Shown here in pieces: positions 1 through 9,673 of a stretch of DNA of 64,000 nt. The position numbers were made by a program, and so were the translations under genes. The DNA is taken from contig NZ_JNVB01000006.1 in the NCBI RefSeq assembly GCF_000770305.1, positions 31,727 through 95,726 on the forward strand. The letters run 5' to 3'. Origin of the DNA: Erwinia oleae (GTDB lineage: Bacteria; Pseudomonadota; Gammaproteobacteria; Enterobacterales; Enterobacteriaceae). The notes beneath the pieces were generated by a model. It had not been told where the DNA came from, made no database searches, and was given only the letters and a program-made list of their open reading frames with translations. The stretch's first letter is position 1. Every line of letters starts with the position of its first letter.

Positions 1-372
1 TTCGGTATAGCGGAACAGGGCGGAGTGCAGCACCACGTTGCCGCCGAAAAAGGCGAAGGCGTTGATTTCATCATTACTGATGAGGAAAAAGTGAAACGGC
101 GTCTTCACCGACCAGGCATGGGCGACAAGGCGCTGGCCGAGCTGGTTAACGTAATCATTCAGCAAAGGATCGTTGATGAGCGGCGCGCTGCCGCGTAGTT
201 GGCGAACGTAAAAATCGCCCATCGCCAGTTCCTGATTAACCGATAACGTATTGCCTGCCGTCGTGCCGATATCCGGCAGATTATCGCTCAGGTCGGCAGA
301 AACCGGCAGCGAGGCGGTCAGCAGAGAAAGGATCAGTGAGGCGATGGCGCCTTTTTTTAATGGATTAAGCAT
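1..372 (-). CDS. bepA: BepA, beta-barrel assembly-enhancing protease (N-terminal part)
   Basis: This is the first 124 codons of a periplasmic M48-type zinc metalloprotease that supports BAM-dependent assembly of LptD and other outer-membrane proteins and degrades stalled ones. The gene runs off the left edge, so the HExxH zinc motif and the TPR domain lie outside the window. A signal peptide ends near residue 26, and the mature N-terminus carries the block [18 protein letters not shown], which I recognise from E. coli BepA (formerly YfgC). The ATG at 372 aligns with the E. coli start. An in-frame GTG at 384 sits 9 bases after a better Shine-Dalgarno (AGGAG), so a start four codons earlier is possible. 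In E. coli perM is divergent from bepA; it is not seen here. Confidence 0.93.
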   Translation of the reverse strand, partial: MLNPLKKGAIASLILSLLTASLPVSADLSDNLPDIGTTAGNTLSVNQELAMGDFYVRQLRGSAPLINDPLLNDYVNQLGQRLVAHAWSVKTPFHFFLISNDEINAFAFFGGNVVLHSALFRYTE

Positions 373-1100
373 CGGGGATCCCACGGTGAGCAACTCCTCT
401 TTTGACCCGGAACCGGCCATAACGTTCTGCGTTTTAACCGCGTCGATCGGTTGACGCGCCTTATCTTAACCGCGGGCAATCACCAGGGGAAAGAGGGTGA
501 AGAGCGATATTGCCGTGCCGACGCGATTTACGCTAAAAAAACTGAACGTTTTACGGGGCCACAAAAAGGGCGCCCGTTAGCATATACGTGGGGTAAAGCA
601 CCGGTTGACGGGCATTCTGGAAAAAATAAAAACCGGATAAGCGACAGATTTTTTTAAAGTTTAGTAAATTTATTCAATTAAATTGATTCTGGCATGTTTT
701 TTGATTAAGCATTGTCTGAAAAGCCGTATTGACCCCGGATGAAGTACTGCTGCGAAGGGTAAATTACATCAGGCAGGTTTATCATTTTTGCCAATGTTAC
801 AGGGCCGGGTGTGAATAAAATAATTTCTGCTGTTCAGGCCGTTTACCCATTATTTCTTAACGCAAATTTCTCTTCTGACCCCTTCAGATTTTTTTTAAAT
901 GGCACTGACCAAAAAATATCTTTTGAATCAGCATTCAGGGCAGCTACATATTAATTGTGATCAATAATTTCGTTATGAAATTAACGAAGCGACTGACGCA
1001 AAATAGAGGCGAAACAACCGCGCGTTGCTGTGATATAGATCCTCTCCTCGCCGCTTCGTGTGGCCAATCCTTTATCAGCTTACCGTTTGGAGAGTGTTAT
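373..1100. other. Long intergenic region without a recognisable gene
   Basis: About 730 bases separate bepA from the divergent dsrE-like gene. Short open frames exist at 451-657 and 957-1100, but neither has a good ribosome site or a recognisable protein. The part from about 640 to 960 is AT-rich and is a likely place for divergent promoters. I see no perM, RNA gene or repeat. Confidence 0.5.
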
Positions 1101-1709
1101 ATGCGTCCCGTTGTCACCTATGTTCTTATCGCAGTCGTAGCCGGTTTTATCGGCGCAAGCTTTACTCAGGCACCAGAAGTCGTCGCAAAAATCAGCAACC
1201 ATTTAGGCAGCCAGCCTGAAGAAGAACCTAAGGAATTCTGGATCACGCCAGCGATCGAAGGCTATGGTAAAGCGCATTACGAAGCGGATGCCGCTTATAA
1301 ACCGGCGGTGGGCGACAGCAACAAGATTGTTTTTCAGGTGACCCGCGCAGAAAACAGTCCGAAAGATCCCAACCTGGGTCTGGAGCGTGTTGCGCGCGTG
1401 GTTAACCTCTATGTGGCATCCGGCGTGCCGGTGGACCAGCTCAAGTTCGTGGTTTCAGTGACCGCAGACGGCACGCCTGCCATGCTCAATAACGTGCAGT
1501 ACAAACGCATTTACGGTATTGATAACCCCAATCTTAAGCTGATTGGCGAACTGCGTGAGAAAGGCGTGGACGTATCGGTCTGCGACCAGTCCGTTGCTTT
1601 TCACCATTTTCAGCATGACTGGATTGATACATCCGTCACGCATGCACTCTCCAGCCCGACGACTGTTGCAACGCTTGAAAATAAAGGTTACGCCTTCCTC
1701 GCGATGTAA
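1101..1709 (+). CDS. DsrE-family periplasmic protein
   Basis: This 202-residue protein has an N-terminal hydrophobic segment (about residues 5-24) that looks like an uncleaved anchor or signal peptide. A DsrE/DsrF-like fold follows, with the segments ARVVNLYVASGVP, KFVVSVTADGTP and RGVDVSVC-like EKGVDVSVC. DsrE proteins take part in sulfur relay or thiol chemistry, often through one cysteine; Cys in VSVCDQS is the candidate here. The open frame extends upstream to 957. I chose the ATG at 1101 because GGAGAG lies 8 bases before it and the signal peptide starts there. It stands alone with a terminator hairpin behind it. The precise function is unknown. Confidence 0.78.
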   Translation: MRPVVTYVLIAVVAGFIGASFTQAPEVVAKISNHLGSQPEEEPKEFWITPAIEGYGKAHYEADAAYKPAVGDSNKIVFQVTRAENSPKDPNLGLERVARVVNLYVASGVPVDQLKFVVSVTADGTPAMLNNVQYKRIYGIDNPNLKLIGELREKGVDVSVCDQSVAFHHFQHDWIDTSVTHALSSPTTVATLENKGYAFLAM

Positions 1710-1736
1710 CGCTTTTCTGCTTCTGGCAATAAATTC

Positions 1737-1765
1737 TTCGGCCCGCCTCTGCGGGCCGAATTATT
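1737..1765 (+). terminator. Rho-independent terminator after the DsrE-family gene
   Basis: A perfect 10-base-pair stem (TTCGGCCCGC paired with GCGGGCCGAA, loop CTCT) lies 27 bases after the stop codon and is followed by TTATT. The T-tract is short, so termination efficiency is uncertain. Confidence 0.75.
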
Positions 1766-1911
1766 AGCGATCAAAACCGGACCGAATATTCCCAAAATTA
1801 TCGAGACGTGTACAATCGGGAAGTGTTTTACCAGGGCATGACAGTTTAAAGTAAACGCGCACAAACAATAGCAAGGCGCTGAATGATGATATTTCAAAAT
1901 AAGGTAAGTCT

Positions 1912-3504
1912 ATGTTAAGGCATAAACGCCTGAAAATGGACTTGCGCGCGCTTATAACGCTGTTAGCCATTGCCAGCATTGTAATTACGCTGGCCAATTC
2001 GCTGTATGCAAGCTGGCGGGTACAGCGCGACGTGCTGATTGCCAATACGCTTGAGTCCAATCGCGTCTATGCCACCAAGCTGGCCTCCACCACCGAAATG
2101 TTTTTTCAGCTCGCCCAGTCTCAGTTGGGCTATAGCGCAAAAATGCTGAGCGGCGAAATGGATAATGAACAGGCGCTTCAGGCAGAGGTGGATCGTCTGC
2201 GTCTGCAAACCAACAGCTTCAATTCAGTGGTGGTGGCCGATGCGAGCGGCTGGGTCAGGGCAATCTCTCCTGAATCGCTGAGGCTGAAAGGTATCCAGTT
2301 AAGTACGCCCATGTCCGAACAGGCATTGTCACAGCGTAAACCGCTTATCAGCCGTCCCAATATCTCAGCGGCAAAAAATCTGGTGGTGCTCGTTTCTACG
2401 CCCGTCTGGTCAAAAACCGGCAGCTATCTGGGGTTCGTTGGCGGCACGATCTATTTAAAGAAAAAAAGTATCGTCAATGAAATGCTCGGCGAGCAGTTCT
2501 ATCGCGATGGTTCCTCGCTTTATGTGGTCGATGATAACGATCGCGTCCTCTACCATCAGAACGGCAAGCTGATCGGCGAAAAGCTTCCGTCGATAATTGG
2601 CGATCGTATTGGCCCTGGCGATCTCAACGGTTCACGTGAGATTGATCAGGCAGACGGCGAATCGACGCTGGTCGGTTATGCCACGGTGCCGACGCCGGGT
2701 TGGACTATCGTTGCGATCAAGCCGACGCAGACCACGCTGGCACCGCTCAGCAGCCTGCTGTTGAAGGTGCTCCAACATTCGATTCCCTTTGCGCTGCTGA
2801 CGCTGCTGAGCGCATGGATTCTGGCGCGCCTGATTGCGCTGCCGCTGTGGCAGCTGGCACGCAAAGCCAGCAATATGGATGCGCCTGGCGTCTCGAAAGA
2901 GATTAACGGCATTCGCGCCTGGTACTATGAGGCGTCACAAATTAAGCGCACGATGCTAACCGGCATCGGCATGCTTCAGGACAAAATTGGCCGCCTGAAA
3001 TTTGAAGTACAAACCGACCCGATGACCTCGCTGCTGAACCGGCGCGGGCTGAACACGGTGCTGGAGTACTTTAACGCCACGCGACAGCCTTTTGCAGTGC
3101 TGGCGCTGGATATCGACCATTTCAAACGGGTCAACGACACCTGGGGCCATGATATTGGCGACAGCGTGATCAAAAGCGTGGCGCAGCAGCTTGCAAAAAG
3201 TTCGCGTCAGACTGACGTTGTATGCCGCAACGGCGGCGAAGAGTTTTTAATCATTTTACCCGGCGCCGATCGCACCAAAGCGGTGGACATCGCCGAGCGC
3301 GTGCGGGAAAACATAGCGCAGTTAACGCTCGAAACCATTGGGCATATTTCCATTTCAATTGGCGTGGCGTTCTGGTCAGCGGATGAGATGCCTCTGGAGC
3401 GCGCCTTTAAACTGGCTGATGATGCCCTTTATCAGGCCAAAAATGCCGGTCGCAACTGCGTGGTGACCAGCCAGCCAGAAGCGCGTTTAGCGGTTCAGCA
3501 TTAA
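1912..3504 (+). CDS. Membrane-bound diguanylate cyclase (dCache-like sensor, GGDEF output)
   Basis: This 530-residue protein makes cyclic di-GMP from two GTP. A first membrane helix spans about residues 12-34. A periplasmic sensing region of Cache/PDC type follows to about residue 280, then a second helix (about 290-311), a short HAMP-like linker, and a GGDEF domain from about 365 to 520. The signature is GGEEF at 441-445, the active variant, with metal-binding aspartates in LDIDHFK. RQTD at 432-435 sits exactly five residues upstream and is an intact RxxD product-inhibition site. It ends tail to tail with the pilus gene ecpE with no gap. The ligand is unknown. The neighbouring pilus operon suggests, but does not show, a role in adhesion. 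Confidence 0.92.
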   Translation: MLRHKRLKMDLRALITLLAIASIVITLANSLYASWRVQRDVLIANTLESNRVYATKLASTTEMFFQLAQSQLGYSAKMLSGEMDNEQALQAEVDRLRLQTNSFNSVVVADASGWVRAISPESLRLKGIQLSTPMSEQALSQRKPLISRPNISAAKNLVVLVSTPVWSKTGSYLGFVGGTIYLKKKSIVNEMLGEQFYRDGSSLYVVDDNDRVLYHQNGKLIGEKLPSIIGDRIGPGDLNGSREIDQADGESTLVGYATVPTPGWTIVAIKPTQTTLAPLSSLLLKVLQHSIPFALLTLLSAWILARLIALPLWQLARKASNMDAPGVSKEINGIRAWYYEASQIKRTMLTGIGMLQDKIGRLKFEVQTDPMTSLLNRRGLNTVLEYFNATRQPFAVLALDIDHFKRVNDTWGHDIGDSVIKSVAQQLAKSSRQTDVVCRNGGEEFLIILPGADRTKAVDIAERVRENIAQLTLETIGHISISIGVAFWSADEMPLERAFKLADDALYQAKNAGRNCVVTSQPEARLAVQH

Positions 3505-4185
3505 TCAGCGAGCCGCCTGATCAAAACAGGCGGCGCCAAGCGGAATAAAGCGCGATTCAGTGACGATAAATTTTTTATTATTACCCTTGAGCAACGGTGA
3601 GCGAAAAGTTTCTCCCGGACGCAGGTAGACGCTTTTAGCGAGTTGATCGCTGCCGCTACAGCCATTTTTCACCATCAGCCTGAACCAGGTATTGCCGCTG
3701 TTGAGCAACGTTCCTTCGCTAACGGAGTAGGTCCAGTTAAGGCGCATCTGGCGCGGGCGAACAACCAGAATCGCTTCCAGCGCCACCACCGGTTCCAGCG
3801 TTGCGCCACGGGTAACCTGTTCAGTCATCAGTACGCCGAGCGGTATTTCGCGGAAAGTCACGCGATAGTAGCGCTCTTTATCATCCTGCGGGCCGGAGTA
3901 AATAAACCTCACGTTATCACTTCGTCCCGCTTCCAGCGTCAGCCGGCGCGGCGTATACATTATCTCGCCATCGACAGGCCGGACTTTAACTTCATTATTA
4001 CCCGGCCTGTCAATGCCGGTAACGGAAATGGCATAAACGCGCGAGGCGTGATTATTATTATGTACCTGTTTGCTGATGAATTTTTTTTCAGGCGGCATGG
4101 AAAAAGTCAGCGTGCCGATATCAATCGCGATGGCCTCCGCCGGGAGCCAGAGAAACAGCAGTGTCGCGCTGAGCCTTCTCATCAT
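3505..4185 (-). CDS. ecpE: EcpE, second periplasmic chaperone of the Ecp/Mat pilus
   Basis: This 226-residue protein has a signal peptide (about residues 1-19, ending AEAIA) and an immunoglobulin-like pilus chaperone fold of the alternate (CFA/Ecp) class. Blocks shared with E. coli EcpE are RPVDGEIMYTPRRLTLEAG, KERYYRVTFREIP, ILVVRPRQM and NSGNTWFRL. It would work with EcpB to deliver subunits, probably the EcpD adhesin, to the usher. The open frame extends to 4248, but the ATG at 4185 overlaps the ecpD stop (ATGA), the usual coupling, and begins the signal peptide. It is the last gene of ecpABCDE. Confidence 0.9.
   Translation of the reverse strand: MMRRLSATLLFLWLPAEAIAIDIGTLTFSMPPEKKFISKQVHNNNHASRVYAISVTGIDRPGNNEVKVRPVDGEIMYTPRRLTLEAGRSDNVRFIYSGPQDDKERYYRVTFREIPLGVLMTEQVTRGATLEPVVALEAILVVRPRQMRLNWTYSVSEGTLLNSGNTWFRLMVKNGCSGSDQLAKSVYLRPGETFRSPLLKGNNKKFIVTESRFIPLGAACFDQAAR
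3512..3534. other. Strong hairpin in the 3' end of ecpE
   Basis: GCCGCCTG and CAGGCGGC form a perfect 8-base-pair stem with a 7-base loop, lying within the last codons of ecpE and just past the stop of the convergent diguanylate cyclase gene. No T-tract follows on either strand, so it is not a standard terminator. It may limit read-through between the two abutting genes. Confidence 0.45.
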
Positions 4186-5855
4186 TCTATATTCCGCCAG
4201 GTGGCTGAAACGCGAATTTCTCCCGATGCAGAAACAATCCCTTCCCAAAATTCGAGCTCTGTAGTGCGTTGTGAAACGCTATTATCCATTGGAAATTGCA
4301 GCTTCAGCCTGGTTTTATTCATCACACCCGTGTCGCCGCTGGCGTCATCCCAGGGGGTTTGCGACCACAGCGCATGAGTAATATCGAACCATTTTTCGGT
4401 GCAGTTGTGCGCCAGCCGTTCAACGGCACCGTCGGAACGGGTAAAGATCAGGAAGCCGGGGAAAGGTACGCGGAAGGTATTGTCCCTGGCGCTGAACAGG
4501 CAGTAATCGCTGTTGAGAACCCGTCCGGTAGGCCCGGTGACCTGCACGGAAACCTTGTCCGCCTCCGTTCTGCCGCTAGTGGTGAGGATGTAGCCAAACT
4601 CAAGCGGCGGCTCACCTGATTCCACGCGGCCATCTTTATGAGGAGAGATGGCGAACGCATCGGAAATAATGCTGATGCCAAAGTTTCTCGGTTTAATAAG
4701 GATCTTATTCGATGGTCGAAACTCATAAAAACCCGATTCAGGCGTCAGGCTGTTAGTGATATTTATTTTAAGAAACTGGCTGCTGTCCATATAGTTCAGA
4801 CCACTTGCGGCCAGCTCTTTAAAAAAGGCGTTTGAGAAGAAAATATACAGCGCGTTACTGCCTGATGACGCCAGCTTCGAAAAGCTGAAATCGGCTTTGA
4901 GGTTCGTCCAGTTGTTGCCGTCGAAGCTCAGTCGCAGTGCAGCGTTATTGGGGGTGAAACTTAATCCTTCTGCGGAGAGGCTAAACGCAATGGAACTGCT
5001 GCTGCTGCCGTTTGCCATCGTGAGGGACAGATCCAGCATTTTGCATACCACGCCGTCGCGCGTTGAGGCCGTGCCGCCCGACTGTCGGTACTTAAAACAC
5101 TCCACGCCGCCCTCGCCGATAGTCGGGTTACCCTCAGAGTCGATAAACACTTCTGAAAGCGAATTGGTCGGCTTAAGAATCAGGTGCGCGCTTTTCGTGT
5201 GTTGTACCTTTTGCTGATACCAGGAGCCCCGCGTGGCGTCTTTGCATCTGCCGCCGTTATGAACGTCGTAATCCTCTTCCGTCCAGCAGTTGTTAATAAT
5301 CATTTCGAACGTGTCCCCGGTGGGCAAAACACGCAGGAATTGATAAAAAGCCATGCTTATCAATCCGTGATTCCACCGCGTACCGCTGGAAGGGGTTCTG
5401 GCTTTGTAAAAACCGTCATTATCGACCAACGCCGCAGGAATTACGCCGCTGTCAGGCGGACATCCTGCATAATCGATCAGGCAGCGCAGCCCGGTAATGG
5501 CGCGGTTGACCGGTGGTTGCTCGAACCAGATATCAACGTTTCGGTTGTTGGGGATCGTGTAGTGCGTATAGCTGTTGATGTAGCCAAGGCTCCGCTGTTT
5601 GTTAACAATTGAACCACTCTGCCATTTCGACATTGTCCAACTGCTTGAGCCGGTCATGCGAGGGTCAAGGCTTTTCATCGGTGTAATGAAGTAGTCGTCG
5701 TCGAGGTTATTTTCGACAAATAAAAATGAATTTGAATGGGTGGCTGCGGTAATAACCGGTGTCAATGACCATACGGGCGATACCCTGCACAATGACAGCA
5801 ACAGGGTGAAAACGATCAAACCCAACCGTCTAATATTAGCTTGCCTTATTTTCAC
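4182..5855 (-). CDS. ecpD: EcpD, tip adhesin of the Ecp/Mat pilus
   Basis: This large secreted pilus subunit places itself at the tip, and probably along the fibre, of the common pilus. After a signal peptide, regions recognisable from E. coli EcpD are FLFVENNLDDDYFITP near the N-terminus, SLAEVFI-like SLSEVFIDSEGNPTIGEG in the middle, IKPRNFGISIISDAF, and the C-terminal ASGEIRVSATWRNIE. The track-length frame begins with TTG at 5870. I prefer the in-frame GTG at 5855 because GGGGAA lies 7 bases upstream and a normal signal peptide begins there, giving 557 residues. The start overlaps the end of ecpC by 20 bases, and the stop overlaps ecpE. Confidence 0.88.
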   Translation of the reverse strand: MKIRQANIRRLGLIVFTLLLSLCRVSPVWSLTPVITAATHSNSFLFVENNLDDDYFITPMKSLDPRMTGSSSWTMSKWQSGSIVNKQRSLGYINSYTHYTIPNNRNVDIWFEQPPVNRAITGLRCLIDYAGCPPDSGVIPAALVDNDGFYKARTPSSGTRWNHGLISMAFYQFLRVLPTGDTFEMIINNCWTEEDYDVHNGGRCKDATRGSWYQQKVQHTKSAHLILKPTNSLSEVFIDSEGNPTIGEGGVECFKYRQSGGTASTRDGVVCKMLDLSLTMANGSSSSSIAFSLSAEGLSFTPNNAALRLSFDGNNWTNLKADFSFSKLASSGSNALYIFFSNAFFKELAASGLNYMDSSQFLKINITNSLTPESGFYEFRPSNKILIKPRNFGISIISDAFAISPHKDGRVESGEPPLEFGYILTTSGRTEADKVSVQVTGPTGRVLNSDYCLFSARDNTFRVPFPGFLIFTRSDGAVERLAHNCTEKWFDITHALWSQTPWDDASGDTGVMNKTRLKLQFPMDNSVSQRTTELEFWEGIVSASGEIRVSATWRNIE

Positions 5856-8325
5856 AAATAATTTCCCCAATCCACTTAACGCCCTGTGCGCCTGATAAAT
5901 CTAATGTCGATTCGCAAAGCCGTTCTGAAGCATCTGAAATAAAAATTGACGGGTGAAGTTTGTCCACATCAATACTGAACTCGCCCTGTTCATCGGTGAC
6001 GGTTTTGCCGATGTGATTATGGACAGACGTGTTGGCAAGCAACTGCCCCTGTGCCGAACGCAGCCGACCGAATACCGTCACGCGCTGTTTAACCTCTGGG
6101 GTCATCACCACTACGTTGCCGGGATAGAGCGTAAAACTCTGCTGGCGACCCTTCAGGATGTCATAACTTGCCATTGAGTTGCGATCGTTCATCAACTCAA
6201 CCTGATAATGCTGATAGGGCGACAGCGGAATGTAATTATTAACGCCGTCGATTTTGAAACGTTGTCCGTTGACGCGTGCGGTTAATGAACCGTCCGTTAG
6301 AGCTGTTTCGACAATAACGCCGGAACCGCTCCCGCTGTTGGCGCCGCTCATGGCAAAATTTTTGCCGCTGAACGCCGTTTCGCCGTGGGCCACAAGGTTA
6401 GTATTAACATAACCTCGCGCCGAACTATTCACGTTCAGCGAGCCGCTGGCCTGTTTCGCCTGAAAGTTGGCATAGGCGCTGCCGCTCAGCGTTTTATCGA
6501 GGCCGGTATCACCGCCGATCGCTCTGGCAATATTGACACCCGTTGCGTTAATAATGCCTTCTTTATGCGTCTGGCTGGCGCTGACATTGGCCGTTGTATA
6601 GCCGTTTTGATGCGACATGCCCACGCCAAGGGCTTTACCGAGCGGCATTGAGAAATCAAAGGCAAGGTATTTCCCGCTACTGTCACTGTTTTGGTAACGA
6701 TAGCGTTGCATTCCCATACGCATTGAAAGGTTGCCATACCGGCCTGAGAAAAGAGACTGGCTATAGTCCAGATTATGCCAGGCATTGTTATGCTTTCGGT
6801 CGCGGTGATAACTGACGTTAACAACGCCTGCTTTCGGCAGCAGCCTGCGCAGATTCAGCGTGCCGCCTACGGCGAACTCATTACTGGCATCAAATGATAA
6901 CGATTTGCCCTGCGTGCTTTTTTCATGGCTGGCCCAGACGCTGAACTGGCTGTTAATGGACACATTACCGCTAAGCATGGCGCGCGTTGAGCGGTCAGTT
7001 GCGCTCAGCGTTTGCATGGTAATGCTGGCGTTTTCATACAGCGGCATCGTAAGGGTGCTTTCCGCTACGCCGACGTTTGCAAACCCCCAGGCGCTGAACG
7101 TCCAGTCAATAACCTGCCACAGCGACAATTGCGATGAGGCGGAAGCACCGGCTATCCATGTCTTGTCGTCGGTTTTGCTGCTGCTGTCCTGCCAGCCTTC
7201 ACGCTTGAGCAGCCCGCCCCAGGTTTGCCACAGGAGTTTAGGTGTGCCGATCCCGCGACGTAGAAAATGTTTCTTGAGCTGCTGCCTGGTGGTGGAAACC
7301 CGTTTGCCGTCAACGATGATCTCAACATCAACGGCATAGTCGCCCCACGGCAGAGCACGGGTATCCACCTCAAAACTGCCCATCGGGAAATTCTGGATTG
7401 AGAGGAGTTTTCCGTCGCGTTTAATATGCACTTCGCCGGCAGCGGGCAGGAAAACCTCAATCGGTATCAGGGATTGTCCTTCAATCCTGTTACGCGACGC
7501 GGCGTGATTACCCATTGAGACACCAAGAACCTTACCGCCGTTGATGCCCGATACGTTGCCCAGCGACTGGAGATCCCAGCTATCGGCCATGCCGGTTGCG
7601 AAGCGATAGCCACCCACGTCGCGTTCATAGATGGCGCGAGAAAGGAAGGCGTCGTAATTTTTATCATCCGTGCCGTAGACCGAACCATTCACATTAAAAT
7701 GATCTTCGCCCTTACTTAGCAGGCTGTTGAGTGAAAGGTAGCCATTGGTATTTGATTGCTGATGGCTGTGCCATGAATTGTACAGGCCCGTGTCCCAGGC
7801 GATTGTACCGGTAAAATCTTGCACGGTAGCAGCATTAAGCAGAGTGTGACGCGGGCGCTCCCGCCTGCTCAAGGCATTTTTTTGAACAATAAGCCGTATC
7901 GTCAGACTTTTCAGATCGAGATGAAGCGTTGCGCCCGGGGCGACGGCAATATTGAGATCGTTGTTAAATTCAACGCTCTTCAGCGCGGCGAGCTGCGTGG
8001 TGATCTCCTCTGTCAGCTTTGCACCCTGCGGATTCTCAATGGTTTCTACCTGTGCAATGCGAAACTGAGCGTTATGAAGCACCAACATGACGTTGGCGAC
8101 TTTCTGATTATTCTCTGTTTGATTGCCTTCAAGAGACAGCATCACCGGGATCGCCACCCCTTCCTGTAAAGCCTGTCGGAACGCACCGGGAATAAGAATA
8201 TTTTTAATACGTACCGGATCGATCGCAGCATTATTTGCCGCCGTATTACCCTTAAGGGGAATACAGGCAGACAAGCTCACCATCACTAAGTGGAAATAAG
8301 AGACATTAAACTGATTCCTGAGCAT
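5836..8325 (-). CDS. ecpC: EcpC, outer-membrane usher of the Ecp/Mat pilus
   Basis: This 829-residue usher (841 in E. coli) forms the outer-membrane pore that assembles EcpA and EcpD into fibres. The sequence matches E. coli EcpC along its length: FLPAAGEVHIKRDGKLLSIQ in the N-terminal part, VGGTLNLRRL and ALGVGMSHQNGYTTANVSA in the barrel, and YQVELMNDRNS, LYPGNVVVMTPEVKQRVTV and VHNHIGKTVTDEQGEF in the C-terminal domains. The ATG at 8325 has AAGGGA 8 bases upstream. A signal peptide is present but atypical: the stretch LVMVSLSACIPL holds a cysteine that could be read as a lipobox, although ushers are not normally lipoproteins. Confidence 0.92.
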   Translation of the reverse strand: MLRNQFNVSYFHLVMVSLSACIPLKGNTAANNAAIDPVRIKNILIPGAFRQALQEGVAIPVMLSLEGNQTENNQKVANVMLVLHNAQFRIAQVETIENPQGAKLTEEITTQLAALKSVEFNNDLNIAVAPGATLHLDLKSLTIRLIVQKNALSRRERPRHTLLNAATVQDFTGTIAWDTGLYNSWHSHQQSNTNGYLSLNSLLSKGEDHFNVNGSVYGTDDKNYDAFLSRAIYERDVGGYRFATGMADSWDLQSLGNVSGINGGKVLGVSMGNHAASRNRIEGQSLIPIEVFLPAAGEVHIKRDGKLLSIQNFPMGSFEVDTRALPWGDYAVDVEIIVDGKRVSTTRQQLKKHFLRRGIGTPKLLWQTWGGLLKREGWQDSSSKTDDKTWIAGASASSQLSLWQVIDWTFSAWGFANVGVAESTLTMPLYENASITMQTLSATDRSTRAMLSGNVSINSQFSVWASHEKSTQGKSLSFDASNEFAVGGTLNLRRLLPKAGVVNVSYHRDRKHNNAWHNLDYSQSLFSGRYGNLSMRMGMQRYRYQNSDSSGKYLAFDFSMPLGKALGVGMSHQNGYTTANVSASQTHKEGIINATGVNIARAIGGDTGLDKTLSGSAYANFQAKQASGSLNVNSSARGYVNTNLVAHGETAFSGKNFAMSGANSGSGSGVIVETALTDGSLTARVNGQRFKIDGVNNYIPLSPYQHYQVELMNDRNSMASYDILKGRQQSFTLYPGNVVVMTPEVKQRVTVFGRLRSAQGQLLANTSVHNHIGKTVTDEQGEFSIDVDKLHPSIFISDASERLCESTLDLSGAQGVKWIGEIICENKAS

Positions 8326-8363
8326 ACCCGCATTCCCTTAGCAAGTGATGACTTAGGTAACAT

Positions 8364-9032
8364 TTACTTTACAGAAATAAACTCGTTACCGTGCCATATA
8401 GCAATTCGCGATTGTTTTCTTTTTACATCAACACGAGTGAAAGCACGATTGTCGCCAGGCATTATGTTGTGTTTCTCTCTGCATTCAGGCTGTCCATTTT
8501 TTGGATGCAGGCAAGGGCCGTAAGCAATTAACCGGAAAGAGACATTCCCGTTATTGATAACTTTTTCACCGGTGAATTTCCAGGAGAAATTTTCTTGTCG
8601 TGGCGTAACAACCAGAATTGTGCCAATTCGCACCGAAGTGGTCGCAATTGCGTTTTTTTGAGAAGATGAAACACTGTCATCCGTTAAAGCTTGCTCGGTC
8701 CAGTAAATTCTATAATAGCGCTCTTTGTCATCATTTGGACCGTTATAATAAAAACGAACGATGTCGCTTGACTGTGGTTGCAATAAGATTCGCGAAGGCG
8801 TCATTAATAATTCATCAGGTGTTTCTGTTTGAATTATATTACCTCCCTTTTGCGGGGAGCTGAGTCGTGCAACTTCTACGCTGACCATACGTGCCGAATG
8901 CGCGGTATTTTTTATCTCTTTGGCAACCGCGTGGGTTGTTGGAAAAATAAATGAGGTTACCTCTCCAACGTCTATTGCTTTTAAAGGGAAAGGTATAACA
9001 AAGAAAAAAAATACAAAAAAATAGCGAAGCAC
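8364..9032 (-). CDS. ecpB: EcpB, periplasmic chaperone of the Ecp/Mat pilus
   Basis: This 222-residue alternate-class pilus chaperone folds and escorts EcpA pilin. It has a short phenylalanine-rich signal peptide (residues 1 to about 19, ending PLKA) and blocks shared with E. coli EcpB: ARLSSPQKGG, PDELLMTPSRILL, KERYYRIYW, IGTILVVTPRQ and MPGDNRAFTRVD. The start is GTG at 9032 with AGGA 8 bases upstream. It lies 38 bases upstream of ecpC and 56 bases downstream of ecpA. Confidence 0.9.
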   Translation of the reverse strand: MLRYFFVFFFFVIPFPLKAIDVGEVTSFIFPTTHAVAKEIKNTAHSARMVSVEVARLSSPQKGGNIIQTETPDELLMTPSRILLQPQSSDIVRFYYNGPNDDKERYYRIYWTEQALTDDSVSSSQKNAIATTSVRIGTILVVTPRQENFSWKFTGEKVINNGNVSFRLIAYGPCLHPKNGQPECREKHNIMPGDNRAFTRVDVKRKQSRIAIWHGNEFISVK

Positions 9033-9088
9033 GATGTCATTCCTTTGGAAACGCTGCCGTCGTCAGGCAGCGCTGTATCCATGATTAA

Positions 9089-9673
9089 TTATGCGGTGGT
9101 CCAGGTGGCCAGGAATTCTACCTTAACATCACCGGTCCATACACCATCAGGTAACTCTTCCATGTTGGTCAAGGGCGCCGTACCATCAGAGGCGCTGGTA
9201 ATATTGAACGTGAAATTTTCCTGTGCGCTGCTGCGACCAGTCGTTTTGTAAATACTGGCAAGATTAAACAGGTTGCCGCCGTTGATATTCTTCTTTGTAT
9301 CAAGAATGGTGGTATAGGACGCCTTATCAAGGGCTATACCATTCCACATAACGCCAACTTCCAGCGTGGAGGGATCTGAACCAAGAAAGCTTAACGTGCT
9401 GGAAAGTACTTTTGATTCAAGAGAAAAATCCTTCGCGTCAGCATTGCCTTCAATAGTAACGTCAAATAATCCTTTTTGCGTGTTAAAGCCTGCCAGGCCG
9501 GCCGCATAGTCAAATGTCAGGCTTCCCACCGGCGTAACAACCAGTTTACTGGTAGTATCTTTTTTGGCCGTTGCAGACCAGGTTGCCACGGAAATCGCAG
9601 TATGTTCGGCTGCATAGGTGAAAGTACTAAAAGTTAATGCAACGACAGACAATAAAAGAGAGGTTCTTTTCAT
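9089..9673 (-). CDS. ecpA: EcpA, major pilin of the Ecp/Mat common pilus
   Basis: This 194-residue secreted pilin has a 21-residue signal peptide ending TYA. The mature protein begins with the block VATWSATAKKDTTSKLVVTP, nearly identical to E. coli EcpA, followed by FNTQKGLFDVTIEG and, near the C-terminus, ELPDGVWTGDVKVEFLATWT. The ATG has AGGA 7 bases upstream. It is the first gene of the operon ecpABCDE. The regulator ecpR, which precedes ecpA in E. coli, is not present in the 400 bases upstream. Confidence 0.95.
   Translation of the reverse strand: MKRTSLLLSVVALTFSTFTYAAEHTAISVATWSATAKKDTTSKLVVTPVGSLTFDYAAGLAGFNTQKGLFDVTIEGNADAKDFSLESKVLSSTLSFLGSDPSTLEVGVMWNGIALDKASYTTILDTKKNINGGNLFNLASIYKTTGRSSAQENFTFNITSASDGTAPLTNMEELPDGVWTGDVKVEFLATWTTA

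Noticed and set aside
3643..4377. 244-codon frame on the plus strand in ecpE/ecpD
   Set aside because: It is antisense to two pilus genes with matching E. coli homologues.
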